Of a stretch of DNA of 64,000 bases, positions 1 through 10,145 are shown in pieces. The notes beneath the pieces were generated by a model. It worked only from the letters and a program-made list of their open reading frames with translations. It had not been told where the DNA came from and made no database searches. The DNA comes from Betaproteobacteria bacterium (GTDB lineage Bacteria > Pseudomonadota > Gammaproteobacteria > Burkholderiales > Rhodocyclaceae). The stretch lies in assembly GCA_016705475.1 (NCBI GenBank), contig JADIYD010000009.1, positions 1-64,000 of the forward strand, read 5' to 3'. The stretch's first letter is position 1. The number at the start of each line of letters is the position of its first letter. The translations under genes were made by a program, and so were the position numbers.

Positions 1-111
1 GGGAAAGCCCGCACCGGCGGCCAACTTCGTGGATGTCGCCATTTTCGGCCCGTAAATGCCAGTGGGCTGCCGTAGCTGTTGCGTTGCTGATTGGAAATTG
101 GCGTTCGACAT
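1..111 (-). pseudogene. DUF1854 family protein, N-terminal part, cut by window edge and frame-broken
   Basis: Read on the minus strand from an ATG at 111, the three frames together give a start MSNANF, then NSYGSPLAFTG, then NGDIHEV and finally PVRAFP. This order (G-S-P-L, H-E-V, P-V-R-A-F-P) fits the start of DUF1854 proteins as I recall them. No single frame carries all the pieces, so there are at least two indels in about 110 bases, probably sequence errors as in the following genes. The start lies a few bases after the likely stop of the ABC transporter gene upstream, so the two form one operon. DUF1854 proteins are known beside this kind of ABC transporter in cyanophycin gene clusters; their biochemical role is not known to me. 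The rest of the gene lies outside the window. Confidence 0.45.
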
Positions 112-115
112 GGGC

Positions 116-2430
116 TTATTCCGCATGGGCTTTTGTTGTTCGGGGCGCGCAGCAGTTCCGGCTCAGTGTCGACGTTGCGGGCCTGGGCCATGTAAAGCTT
201 GAAGTAGTGTCCTTCGGTGCCATCAGTTCGTGTTGGTTGCCGATTTCGACGATCCGGCCACGATCCACGACGACCAGGCGGTCGGCCTTGCGCAGCGTGC
301 TCAGGCGATGGGCGATGGCAATGGTGGCGCGGCCCTTGACGAGGTTGTCGAGCGCCTTCTGGATTTCTTCTCGGTTTCCGTACCGACCGCAGAAGTGGCT
401 TCGTCGAGGATCAGGATGCGCGGGTCGATGAGCAGGGCGCGGGCGATGGAGATGCGCTGGCGCTCACCACCGACAGGCCCTGGCCGCGTTCGCCGACCAG
501 CGAATCGTAGCCGTGCGGCAGGCGCAGGATGAACTCGTGGGCGTGGGCGGCACGGGCGGCGGCGATGATTTCCTGGCGCGTCGCGTTCGGTTTGCCGTAG
601 GCGATGTTGTCGGCAATGGTGCCGAAGAAGAGGAACGGCTCTTGCAGGACGAGGCCGATGTGCTGGCGGAACTCGGCGACCGGCACGGAGCGACATCGAC
701 GCCGTCGATCAGCACCTGGCCTTCGGAAACGTCTAGAAGCGGCAAATGGAGATTGACCAGCGTGGACTTGCCGGAGCCGGAATGGCCGACCAGGCCGATC
801 ATTTCGCCGGGCTGGATGACCAGATCGACGTCGCGGGTGATAGGGCGCGTGCCGTAGCGGGAAGCTGGCTTTCTTCAATTCCAGACGGCCCGTAACGCCG
901 GACAGTGCACCGGGTTGGTCGGCCCGGGGACGCTGGAGACGAGGTCGAGAATGTCGAAAATGCGCTTGTTGCTCGATGCCGCGCGCTGGGCGGCCGAGAC
1001 GATGCGGCTCATCGAATCGAGGCGGGTGTAGAAGCGGCCGATGTAAGCGAGGAAAGCAGTGAGCACGCCGACAGTGGAGTCGCCCTTCGAAATCTGCCAG
1101 ATGCCGAAGACCCAGACGACAGAGCAGACCGATTTCGGGCAGCAGCGGTGACCGTCGGTGTAAACAGCGACCAGGTCTTGTTCAGCTTGTCGTCCATCCG
1201 CAGGTTGTGCCCGTTGGCAGCGCGGAAACGCTCGCCTTCGCGCTTTCCTGGGCAAAGGCTTGACGACGCGGATGCCGGGGATGGTGTCGGCCAGCACGTT
1301 GGTCACTTCAGCCCAGACGCGGTCGATCTTCTCGAAGCCGGTACGCAGTTTTTCGCGCACGAAATGGATGAGCCAGCCGATGATTGGCAGCGGCAGCAGC
1401 GTCACGAGCGCCAGCCACGGGTTGATGCTGAACAGGATGACGGCGGTCATCGTGATCATCAGCACGTCAGTGGCAAAGTTGAGCAGATCGAGCGACAGGA
1501 AGATGTTGATGGGGTCGGTTTCGCTGCTGATGCGCGCCATGAGGTCGCCGGTGCGCTTGCCGCCGAAGTATTCGAGCGACAGGCCGGAGCAGGTGATCGC
1601 AGGTCTGCGTGCGCAGGTCACGGCCCACGCTCCGGAAACGAGTGACAGGATGTGGGTGCGGATCCAGCCGAGCACCCAGGCCAGCGTCGCGGCGCCGAAG
1701 AGGCCACCGAGGTACATGCTGACCAGCGGCCAGTCGATCGGCTTGCCGTTCTGGGAAGGGATCAGCACCTCGTCCGCGAGTGGCATCGTCAGATAGGGCG
1801 GGACCAGGGTTGCTGCGGTCGACGCCAGCGTGAGGGCAAATCCCAGGATCAGTTGCCAGCGATAGGGGCGGGCAAAGCGCCAAAGGCGAACAGCGTCCAG
1901 ATCGACGGGGCAACCGTGGCTTCGCGGTTGCAGACGGGGCATTCGTCCTCGCCCGGTGGCAGCGGTGCCTTGCATTTCGGGCGGCAGTCTTCCTCGGCGG
2001 CGCGGCGTACGGGCTGGCCAGTGACTATGCTGTCGCGGTGGAGGTCGAATTCGGCGATGACGCGCAAGGCGGCAAGGTTTTTTGCCAGCGTGTAGCGCCA
2101 GGTGGCGAGTTGGCCGTTTTCGTCGACAAGTTCAAGCGCGCCGACCCCGGCATGGTCGAAGTGGCCCTAGCGTCAGTCTGCCGCGCAGCGGGCATTCCTG
2201 CCCATGGGGGTTGCCCGGGGCGAAAGCGAGGAAGCGCCGGTCGGTGACGAGAACAAGGCCGACCGCATATTGCAGTCGATTGTCGAGGTCAATTTCGAGC
2301 CAGGCCTGTATCTTTTCGCTGGTGGCGAGTTTTGTCTCGACCGCGGGTGCCCAGGGCCGGGGAGTGCCGGATCGTTGCCGGCAAGAATTGGTGCATTGGG
2401 GTCATCCAAGATACCGCAAAGGGGACGATG
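116..2430 (-). pseudogene. ABC transporter ATP-binding/permease, zinc-ribbon N-terminus, multiply frameshifted
   Basis: A fused exporter half-transporter of about 770 residues if the frame is repaired. From the N-terminus: a soluble region with LVTDRRFLAFAPG; a zinc-ribbon-like stretch with two cysteine pairs (CPVC at about 1930); a six-helix membrane domain (about 1080-1880); then an ATPase domain with Walker A GHSGSGKST (about 770-795), a Q-loop region, the signature SGGERQR (about 460), Walker B ILILDEATS (about 410) and the H-loop region ending near 250. The pieces sit in all three minus frames, with roughly six or more single-base indels. Members with this N-terminal extension are known next to DUF1854 and cyanophycin synthetase genes, and a DUF1854 start follows here. 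The substrate is unknown. The exact start is unclear; an ATG near 2430 is the best candidate. Broken frames probably reflect sequence error, because every motif is intact locally. Confidence 0.6.
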
Positions 2431-2458
2431 CTCATCGAATGCCCCGGTGCATTGGCGC

Positions 2459-2472
2459 TTGACCCGCATCAA
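2459..2472. promoter_or_regulatory. Predicted FNR/DNR-type box
   Basis: TTGACCCGCATCAA matches the FNR/DNR consensus TTGAY-N4-RTCAA with both half sites complete. Its centre lies about 61 bases upstream of the nirJ ATG, a usual activating distance for this regulator family. It also lies just upstream of the divergent ABC transporter gene. A DNR-like regulator is encoded at 59080-59772 in this window. That it binds here is inference. Confidence 0.6.
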
Positions 2473-2526
2473 GGCGTTGATGGCAGCATTGCCTTTGAAT
2501 ATCCAAACCCAGAACAAGGACGCCCC

Positions 2527-3666
2527 ATGTTTCGCATCTCCCAATACATGCAGGAAATCGCCGCGCCGACACCGCTCGGCCCCAAGCGCAACCCGCCCGG
2601 CCCGGTGGTCATCTGGAACCTGATCCGGCGCTGCAACCTGACCTGCAAGCATTGCTATTCGATTTCGGCCGATACCAATTTTCCCGGTGAGTTGAATACC
2701 GAGCAGGTTTATACGGTGATGGACGACCTCAAGGGCTTCAAGGTGCCGGTGCTCATTCTTTCCGGCGGCGAACCCTTGCTCCGGCCGGACATCTACGACA
2801 TTGCCAAACGCGCCAAGGCCAAGGGTTTTCTGTCGGCCTGTCGTCGAACGGCACGCTGATCGACGAAAACAACATCGACAAGATTGCCGAGTGCGATTTC
2901 AACTACGTCGGCGTCTCGCTCGACGGTATCCGCGAAACGCATGACAAGTTCCGCCGGATGGAGGGCGCTTTCGAGGCTTCGCTCAGGGCATCCGCCTGTC
3001 GCGATCTCGGCCTGAAAATCGGCGTCCGCTTCACGATGACGCAGGACAACGCCCATGATCTGCCCGAGCTGCTCAAGCTGGTCGAAGACGAAGGCATCGA
3101 TCGTTTCTATTTCTCGCACCTCAATTACGCCGGGCGCGGCAACAAGAACCGCAAGGACGACGCCCAGCATCAGCTCACGCGTTGGGCGATGGACCTCCTG
3201 TTCGATACCTGCTGGGAGTACCAGCAGCGTGGGCTGGAAAAGGAGTTCACCACCGGCAACAACGATGCCGACGGCGTCTATTTCCTGCACTGGGTGCGCC
3301 GGCGCTTTCCGGACAGTGCTGCACATGTCGAGGCCAAGCTGCGCCAGTGGGGTGGCAATTCGTCGGGGGTCAATGTCGCGAATATCGACAACCTGGGCAA
3401 TGTGCATCCGGACACCATGTGGTGGCATCACACGCTGGGTAGCGTCAAAACGCGGCCTTTCTCGGAAATCTGGCCGATACCTCGGATGCCCTGATGGCCG
3501 GCCTCAAAGCAGCACCCGCGCGCCGTCAGGGGGCGCTGCGGCACCTGCACCCTATCTGGCGATCTGCAACGGCAACACCCGTGTCCGCGCCCAGCAGATG
3601 ACTGGCGATGCCTGGGCCAGAGGATCCGGGCGCTACCCGAGCGACGAGGAGATCCGGGGCATGAGT
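2527..3666 (+). pseudogene. nirJ: Heme d1 biosynthesis radical SAM protein NirJ, frame-broken
   Basis: NirJ removes the propionate side chains from the siroheme-derived precursor during synthesis of heme d1, the cofactor of cytochrome cd1 nitrite reductase. The sequence shows the radical SAM cluster motif CNLTCKHC (CX3CX2C) near residue 38, the SGGEPLL strand, SLDG, and a C-terminal auxiliary-cluster region ending GNTRVRAQQMTGDAW. If repaired the length is about 380 residues, as expected for NirJ. The frame breaks near 2835, 2990, 3475 and 3620, each by a single base, and the conserved sequence continues in another frame each time. These look like sequence errors rather than decay. The ATG at 2527 follows an FNR-type box. 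nirN follows directly; the exact stop is uncertain because of the last frameshift. Confidence 0.75.
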
Positions 3667-5259
3667 TTCAGAGTGCTGCTAAAAAAATCGGCAAGATCCT
3701 GATTCCGGCCGGCTTTGCTGCCTGCACCCTGCTGATGATGGCCGAGCTGGCGCAGGCTGCCGACGCGCCTAGCGCCCAAGGAGCATTGCGCCGCCTGTCA
3801 CGGCGAGGCACGGCTCGGCGGCATCGGCCCGGCGCTGATCCCGGAAAACCTGGCCCGGCTGCGCAAGGCGGAAGCCGAGAAGGTCATCAAGGAAGGCCGA
3901 CCGGCGAGCCAGATGCTGGGCTTCGGCGACAAGCTGTCGGCCGATGAAATCAAGGCGCTGGTCGATATGCCTACACCCCGATCAGGCCGATGCCGGCCTG
4001 GGGCGAGAAAGAAATCGTGCCTCGCGCATTGTCTATGAAAAGCAGCCTTGCCGACAAGCCGGTGTTCAAGGCCGACCCGATGAACCTGTTCGTCGTCGTC
4101 GAGTCCGGCGACCATCACGTGTCCATCCTCGACGGCGACAAGCTGGAGCCGATCCACCGCTTCCAGTCGCGCTTTGCGCTGCACGGCGGGCCGAAATTCA
4201 CGCCGGACGGGCGCTATGTATTTTCGCCTCGCGCGACGGCTGGATCACCAAGTTCGACCTGTGGAACCTCGGGTCATCGCCGAAGTGCGCGCCGGCATCA
4301 ATACGCGCAACGCGGCGGTGTCCGGCGACGGCAAGTGGGTGGCGGTGGCCAATTACCTGCCGCACAGCCTGGTCATCCTCGATGCCGATCTGAATCTGAA
4401 AAATCCTGCCGGTGAGTGACAAGGACGGCAAGACGACGTCGCGGGTTTCGGCGGTCTATGACGCCTCGCCACGCCAGAGTTTCGTCGCCGCGCTCAAGGA
4501 TGTGAAGGAGGTCTGGGAGGTTTCCTACAACCCGAAAGCTGACGAAATCCCGGCCGGCATGATCCACGACTTCAAATACCGTGAAGGCGCCTTCATTCCC
4601 GGCTTCCTCAACCCGCAGCGCAGCCAGCTCGATGACTACCTCGACGATTTTTACTTTACGCAGGGTTACGACGAGGTGATGGGCGCCTCGCGCAATGACG
4701 CCAAGGCCGTGGTGACGGGGCAGGTCGTCAATCTCGATGCACGCAAGAAGATCGCCGACCTCGAATTGCCCGGCATGCCGCATCCGGTTCCGGCATCAGC
4801 TGGACATGGAAGGACGAGACAGGGCAGGGACGGACCGTGATGGCGACGCCGAACCTCAACGAGGGCGTGATCAGCATCATCGACATGCAGACCTGGAAAA
4901 CGATCAAGCAGATCAAGACGCGCGGCCCCGGTTTCTTCATGCGCAGCACGGAACAGCCGCTACTGCGTGGACCGATTCGATGATGAGCAAGGAGTTCAAG
5001 GACACCATGCAGATCATCGACAAGGAAACGCTGGAAATTGTTGCCGAACTGAAGCCGGCGCCGGGCCAGACCTTTGCCCACGTTGAATTCACCAAGGACG
5101 GCAAATACGTGCTGGCCAGCTTGTGGGAGATGAACGGGGGCGCTGATCATCTACGACGCGGTGACGCTCAAGGAGGTGAAGCGCCTGCCGATGAAGAAGC
5201 CGGTCAGCAAGTACAACGTCTGGAACAAGATCACCAAGTCGGAAGGTACGAGCCACTGA
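3661..5259 (+). pseudogene. nirN: c-type cytochrome with heme d1 domain, NirN-like, frame-broken
   Basis: NirN is a periplasmic dihydro-heme d1 dehydrogenase acting at the last step of heme d1 synthesis. Read across frames, the protein starts at ATG 3661 with a signal peptide ending AELAQAADA. A single cytochrome c domain with the heme motif CAACH (about 3792) follows, then an eight-bladed d1-type propeller with phrases such as FALHGGPKFTPDGRY, GINTRNAAVSGDGKW, FLNPQRSQLDDYLDDF and GPGFFMRS, ending NKITKSEGTSH. This ending and the content favour NirN over NirS (the nitrite reductase itself) or NirF (no cytochrome c domain). About eight single-base frameshifts interrupt it, in the same error-rich tract as its neighbours. 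It is in one transcription unit with nirJ. Confidence 0.68.
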
Positions 5260-5263
5260 GCGG

Positions 5264-5300
5264 CATTTCGATTTTGGCCAAAATTTCCGGTTGACCGCAG
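5264..5300 (-). repeat. Dispersed 36-bp intergenic repeat, copy 1
   Basis: On the minus strand it reads CTGCGGTCAACCGGAAATTT followed by TGGCCAAAATCGAAATG. It starts five bases after the nirN stop. It shares the core CGGTCAACCGGAAA with eight other copies in the window. Confidence 0.7.
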
Positions 5301-5454
5301 CACGCTGCCGAAAAATCGGCCGGTTCGGCGCTGTTTTCCCTTCAAACGACGCGTTAGAATGGTCCTGCTAAGCTGACTCTCCACGAACTGCGCCCGAGGC
5401 AACCGGGGCGGTCAGCTGGTTCCGGACCGTCAGTCAAAACAAAGGGGTGCCTGC

Positions 5455-6498
5455 ATGAAACCAGGTTACGGCGATTGGCTGGCTGGATCGTTGGCATTAG
5501 TTGGCTTGTGCTTTTTGGCAGCCTTGCCGGCGCGGGCCGCCGATATCCTGCTGGTGAGCAGTTGTGACCAGAACGACGCCTGTGGACGGCCGCAATTTGA
5601 AGCGGCGATCGAGGCTCTGAAACAGGTGGATTCTCCGGCCTGAGCAGCAAGGGTTACTTTCTCGATCAGCGCACGGCATCCCGCGAAGATGTTCAAAAGG
5701 CGGTCGAGCAGATCAAGCAAGAGATCCGCAGCACGAAACCCAAACTGGTGCTGACCTTCGATGATCCCGCCTTTGCCATGCTCTATGAGGGAAGTCCTGC
5801 TTCGGACGGGCACGAAGATGGTTTTCTCCGGGCTCAATCGCCGGCTGGAGGACTATAACGAGCGCGCCGCTTTCCTCGAGGGGCGTTCGCCGGTCGCCAA
5901 CATTTCGGGTGTTTTCGAATACCTGTTCATGCGTGATCAATTGTCGATGCTTGAGGCCGCGCTCAAACGGCCGGTCAACAAGGTCGCCGTGCTGCATTCG
6001 ACCGATGTAGTCGGCGTCATCCTCAAGGATCAGATACTTTCCGAACTCAAAAATACGCCTTACGCGCAGCGCATAGTCGTACTGGCCGCCGAGGACGTGC
6101 CGGCGATGCTGAATCAGGCACGGGCTATCAACGACGACAAGACCATCGATGCCTACATTCCGGTCACCATGTCGGTACTCGATCCGGCCGATGGCAAGCG
6201 CAAGACCATGGCGCAACTGGCACCGCTGCTGACACGCAGCATCCACAAGATCGACCTGGCGCTCAACGCGTCTTTTGCTGAGTACGGTTTCTTTGGCGGG
6301 GTCAGCATCGATTTTTACCAGATGGGCTTTCAGACGGGGTTTCTGGCGACCAAGCTGCTCAAGGGCGGCGCCATCAAGGGGGCTCCGGTTGAAGATGCAC
6401 GGCGCTCGATCATCGCGGTCAATCGTAAGCGGATGCAGGCACTCGGCATCCGCCTCAGCCCTGAAGCACGCAGTATTGTCGACAAGTGGATCGACTAG
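5455..6498 (+). pseudogene. Periplasmic ABC-type substrate-binding protein (TrpX/YtrX-like), two frameshifts
   Basis: The start at 5455 follows AAAGGGG and opens a signal peptide (GSLALVGLCFLAALPARA-ADI). The mature part resembles ABC transporter substrate-binding proteins of the PF04392 type: a Rossmann-like fold with phrases KLVLTFDDPAFAMLYE, GTKMVFSGLN and LAPLLTRSIHKIDLALN, and a C-terminal lobe with GGVSIDFYQMGFQTGFLA. The frame shifts near 5637 and 5785; from 5800 to the stop it is open. No permease or ATPase gene is adjacent. The next gene is a sensor kinase 35 bases downstream, so this protein probably presents a ligand to the kinase instead of a transporter. The ligand is unknown. 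Confidence 0.6.
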
Positions 6499-6532
6499 GC
6501 TACGTCCCGCCTGAGATGGCATTTTGGCCAGC

Positions 6533-9319
6533 ATGAGCGACAGCGGCGTTCTTCCCCTCTTTCCTGCGCTGGTTGCCCTGGCGCTGATCAGCGACCTGAT
6601 GATGCTGGCGTTCAGCGCCATGGCGACGCACGCTTTTCGGCGGCGCAGCGAGGTAGTGGTCAGCGAAACCTTGTTCGCGCTGCTTTTTGCGCTGGGCTGG
6701 GGCTGGCGACGTTGCCTGCCTTGTTTCACAGTCGCCCCGGTGTTGCGTTGCTACCGGAAAGCGCGGGGGCAGCCCTGGCCATCGCGGCGGTGCTGTTGCT
6801 GGGGAGCGGGCTTGCCAGCCGTGCCTTTGATCTGGCCTGGCGTCTTGTTGTCGGTGCGCTAGCCCTGCTGGTGTTGTTCAAGGGCGCGGGGTTTGGCGGC
6901 GGGCTTCCGATGCTGGCTGCAGCCGGATTGTGTCTGCTTCCCGCCCGTCGGGCCAGCAAATTGCTACGCTGGTTCGCCATCAGCTCCGGTCTGGTCCTGC
7001 TGCTGTCGGCTGCCGCCCCTTGGGGCTGGCGCTCTGGCTGGTACATGTCGGCCAGATAATCGTCATCGCCCTGATGCTGGTCGTGGTCTGGTGGGCGGCA
7101 TGGTTGCCGTGGCGCTATCTGACCATGCTGGTGGTGGGCATTGTCTGCTTTCCGGGCATCGTGGTGCTGATGGGCAAGTACATCGTCGAAGAAGAGCAAG
7201 AATTCGTTCGGGGCTTGATGCAGGAGGCTTATGCCCGACTGGAGTTGAGCAAGAGTCGCATCGAGATTCTCGACAAGCACGGCAGCGACTTGCTGAAAGC
7301 CAGCGCCGCCGACCCGATCCTGATGCGTGCGGTGGCGGGCAAACCCGGTGAGCACGACCTGCAGTTCCGGATTCTCAACCGACGGATCGGTGCCGACATC
7401 AGTTTTCTGATGGATACCCGCGGTGCTGTCGTCGCCACGTCGGATCCGACGCTCAGCGGGGAAATTTTGCCTTTCGCCCATATTTCAAGGCAGCCCTGCG
7501 GGGTGAAGCCGGCCGTTACCTCACCCGTGGCGCGCTGACCAAGGTGCAGCGGGTTTACTTTGCTCGCCCCATCCTCGATGAAGCGTCACAGGTGTCGGCG
7601 GTCATGGTCGCCGGCTTCAACCTCGCCACGCTGATCGACGATAGCGTGCGCATGGATGAAGTTATTCTCAACCGGCAAGGGGTGATTTTGCACGGCCCGT
7701 CAGGGTATTCACGCGGGGCGCTCTTTCCGCTTGGTGAGGCGGCGCAAGCTCTACTGGCCGAACGCCAGTTCGTGGCAGAGGACTTGGCGCCGCTCGGTTT
7801 CAGTCACCTGAGCGATGGCTGGGTCAGGGGTCCAGGAGATTCGCTCTGGTTGTGGGCGTCGATCCCCCTGAGCGGTTCCGACTGGGAGGTGAGCAAGCTG
7901 CTGCCGGCATCGCGCGTGCTGGCCCATCGTGACCAACGGATCCAGCATGTCCTGTTCGTCGTAACGATTCTGCTCATGCTGGGGGCCACGCTACTCTACG
8001 GCGCAACCTTCGTTACCCGGCTGATGAAACAGATCGCCCGCCGTCGCGAAGCCGAAGCGGCGGAGCGCGAGGCGCGGGGGCAGGTGGAGCGGCAGCGGGA
8101 CAGCCTCGAAGGGATGGTGGCTGTTCGTACCCATGATCTGGCCTTGGCCAAGGAGGCAGCGGAGGCAGCCAGCCGGGCGAAGAGCGTTTTCCTTGCCAAC
8201 ATGAGCCACGAACTGCGAACGCCCTTCAATGGCATCCTCGGCATGATCAATCTCGCCCGTCGCCGGATGGCAGACGAACGCGGGCAGGAGCTTCTCGATA
8301 CCGCCGAACTGTCGGTGAATCGCCTGCTGGCGATCATCAACGATATTCTGGATATTTCAAAAATTGAGGCGAATCGCCTCAGCCTCGAACGTGTCCGGTT
8401 GACGCTGGCGCAGGTCGGCGACGAACTGCAGAGCCTGCTCGCCACGAGGGCAGCCGAGAAGGGCCTGCAGCTCAAGCTGGATATCCCGCCGGCGCTGGCC
8501 AGCCGGCCGCTTATTGGCGATCCGGTTCGTCTCGGGCAGATTCTGGTCAATCTGGTCGGGAATGCGATCAAGTTCACCAATGCCGGCGATATTCGGGTGA
8601 GCGTCAAAGTCCTGGATGAAACGAAGGCTGGCCTGCAATTGCGCTTTGAAGTCGTTGATAAGGGCATCGGCATCGGCGAGGCAGACTGCCAACGCATGTT
8701 CAGTGCCTTTGAGCAGGCCGACGCCTCAATGACCCGCAAGTATGGCGGCACCGGTCTCGGGCTGGCGATCTGCAAGCGACTGGTGCAACTCATGAAGGGT
8801 GAGATCGGTGTTGTCAGCCAGCCGGGGCAGGGGAGTACTTTCTGGTTCACCATCTGCCTGGAGCCGTTCGTCGACGCGGCGCCGGCGCATGGCGAAAGCG
8901 GGCAAGGGCTGGAGTCAGCAGAGGTGCAATTGCTGCGGGAGTTCTCCGGTACGCGCATCCTGCTTGCCGAAGACGAACCGGTGAATCGCGAAGTCATTTG
9001 TTTCCAACTTCAGGACGTCGGCCTGCTTGTCGATATTGCCGAGGATGGTGAGCAAGCGTGTGCTCTGGCAGCCGTCAACGACTATGCCCTGATCCTGATG
9101 GACATGCAGATGCCGAATATGAACGGACTCGATGCGACGCGGGCGATCAGGGTGGGAGCGCGCAATCAGCGCACGCCGATCATTGCCATTTCCGCGAACG
9201 CCTTTACGCAGGACCGCGAGGCCTGTCTCGATGCCGGCATGCAGGAGCACCTCGCCAAGCCGGTGCGGCCGGCGCAGCTTTACCAGAGCCTGCTTGTCTG
9301 GTTGCGGGCGCCGCGCTGA
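6533..9319 (+). CDS. Hybrid sensor histidine kinase with receiver domain, three frameshifts in the 5' half
   Basis: If repaired, about 928 residues. The N-terminal third is hydrophobic, with several membrane helices. A periplasmic Cache-like sensor domain follows (about 7180-7930), then a further helix (HVLFVVTILLMLGATLLYG), a coiled linker, the dimerisation domain with the H-box FLANMSHELRTPFNGILG (about 8190-8240), an ATPase domain with N-box GNAIKFT, G1 DKGIGIG and G2 GGTGLGLAI, and a C-terminal receiver with acidic pair AEDE, phospho-acceptor Asp in LILMDMQMP (about 9100) and Lys in LAKPV. Frame breaks lie near 6700, 7015 and 7490; from 7544 on the frame is intact. The neighbouring periplasmic binding protein is the likely input. 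The output partner is not visible. Confidence 0.8.
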
Positions 9320-9333
9320 GGCAACAGCGTTGA

Positions 9334-9352
9334 GAACGGGACTTTCCCGTTC
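9334..9352 (+). terminator. Hairpin after the histidine kinase gene
   Basis: A perfect 8-bp stem (GAACGGGA / TCCCGTTC) with a 3-base loop begins 15 bases after the stop codon. It has no proper T-run, so it may be a weak or Rho-assisted terminator, or an RNA-stabilising hairpin. Confidence 0.35.
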
Positions 9353-9381
9353 GCTGGGCCTCGCCTTTCCAATTTTCATAT

Positions 9382-9417
9382 CTGCGGTCAACGGCTGAAA
9401 AGGCCGAAAAATGAAAC
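9382..9417 (+). repeat. Dispersed 36-bp intergenic repeat, copy 2 (divergent)
   Basis: CTGCGGTCAACGGCTGAAAA then GGCCGAAAAATGAAAC. It differs from the consensus in the middle (CGGC for CCGG) but keeps the ends. It sits between two converging genes. Confidence 0.6.
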
Positions 9418-9427
9418 TGGTCGCGTT

Positions 9428-9892
9428 TCAGTAGCGCCGAACAGCGCCGCCGTTGTCGATGTGCAGTCGGTCGCCGATGCGCAGGTCGACGAAATCGGTG
9501 TTCTGGACCAGCGTCTGATAGGCGCCGTTTTCCATCCGGATGGTGAGTCGGAAAAGATCGCCTTGCGGCTGGTTCGCCTTTTCAATCTGATGTCCGATCA
9601 GGGCGCCACCCGCGGCACCGATGACGGTGGCAGCCGTGTTGCCGTTGCCTTCACCAACCTGATGACCGATCAAGCCGCCGATAACCGCCCCGGCAATGGC
9701 GCCGACGCCAATGCCGCTGTCGCGCTCGGGGCGAATCAGGTCGATGGCATGAACCGAACCGTAGCCGGGATAAAGATCGCGGGAATGGGCAATCGGCGGG
9801 GAATCCCTTTCCCAGCCCGGGCCATACATCGGTGCGCAAGCACTCAGGACCAGTACGCCCGCGAGGCCAAGCGCCGCAGCCGATTTTCTCAA
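9428..9892 (-). CDS. Outer-membrane lipoprotein with glycine-zipper 2TM domain (SlyB/PcP-like)
   Basis: A protein of about 154 residues. A TTG start at 9892 is preferred: a GGAGGA ribosome site lies upstream, the nearer ATG runs into a stop at once, and the signal peptide then begins RKSAAALGLAGVLVL with lipobox LSAC. The middle carries two glycine-zipper helices (GIGVGAIAGAVIGGLIGHQVG and TVIGAAGGALIGHQI). A small C-terminal beta domain follows (LTIRMENGAYQTLVQ). Family members are envelope lipoproteins, often stress-linked; the exact job is unknown. It stands alone, convergent with the kinase gene. Confidence 0.75.
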   Translation of the reverse strand: MRKSAAALGLAGVLVLSACAPMYGPGWERDSPPIAHSRDLYPGYGSVHAIDLIRPERDSGIGVGAIAGAVIGGLIGHQVGEGNGNTAATVIGAAGGALIGHQIEKANQPQGDLFRLTIRMENGAYQTLVQNTDFVDLRIGDRLHIDNGGAVRRY

Positions 9893-10038
9893 TGCGTTCT
9901 GATCATCTCCTCCTGGTGCGGCCGACTGATTCCGGGCCGGGGAATTTCTTGTTCTGAACATTCGGGCGAAGCGCCTTGGTCAGCGCTGCCAAACCGAGGC
10001 CTACACCATGGTGCCGTATGTGGGTGTCAATGTCGATT

Positions 10039-10075
10039 GCCACGGTCAACCGGAAAAACGGGCCAAAACAGGAAG
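10039..10075 (+). repeat. Dispersed 36-bp intergenic repeat, copy 3
   Basis: CCACGGTCAACCGGAAAAAC then GGGCCAAAACAGGAA, in the gap between the lipoprotein gene and the PEP-CTERM gene. Confidence 0.7.
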
Positions 10076-10145
10076 GCCGAATGATCCAAGAGACAGCAGG
10101 GAAGCCTAAAAGACAAGGGCTCCAATCCGATCGAGCCATCTGCGC

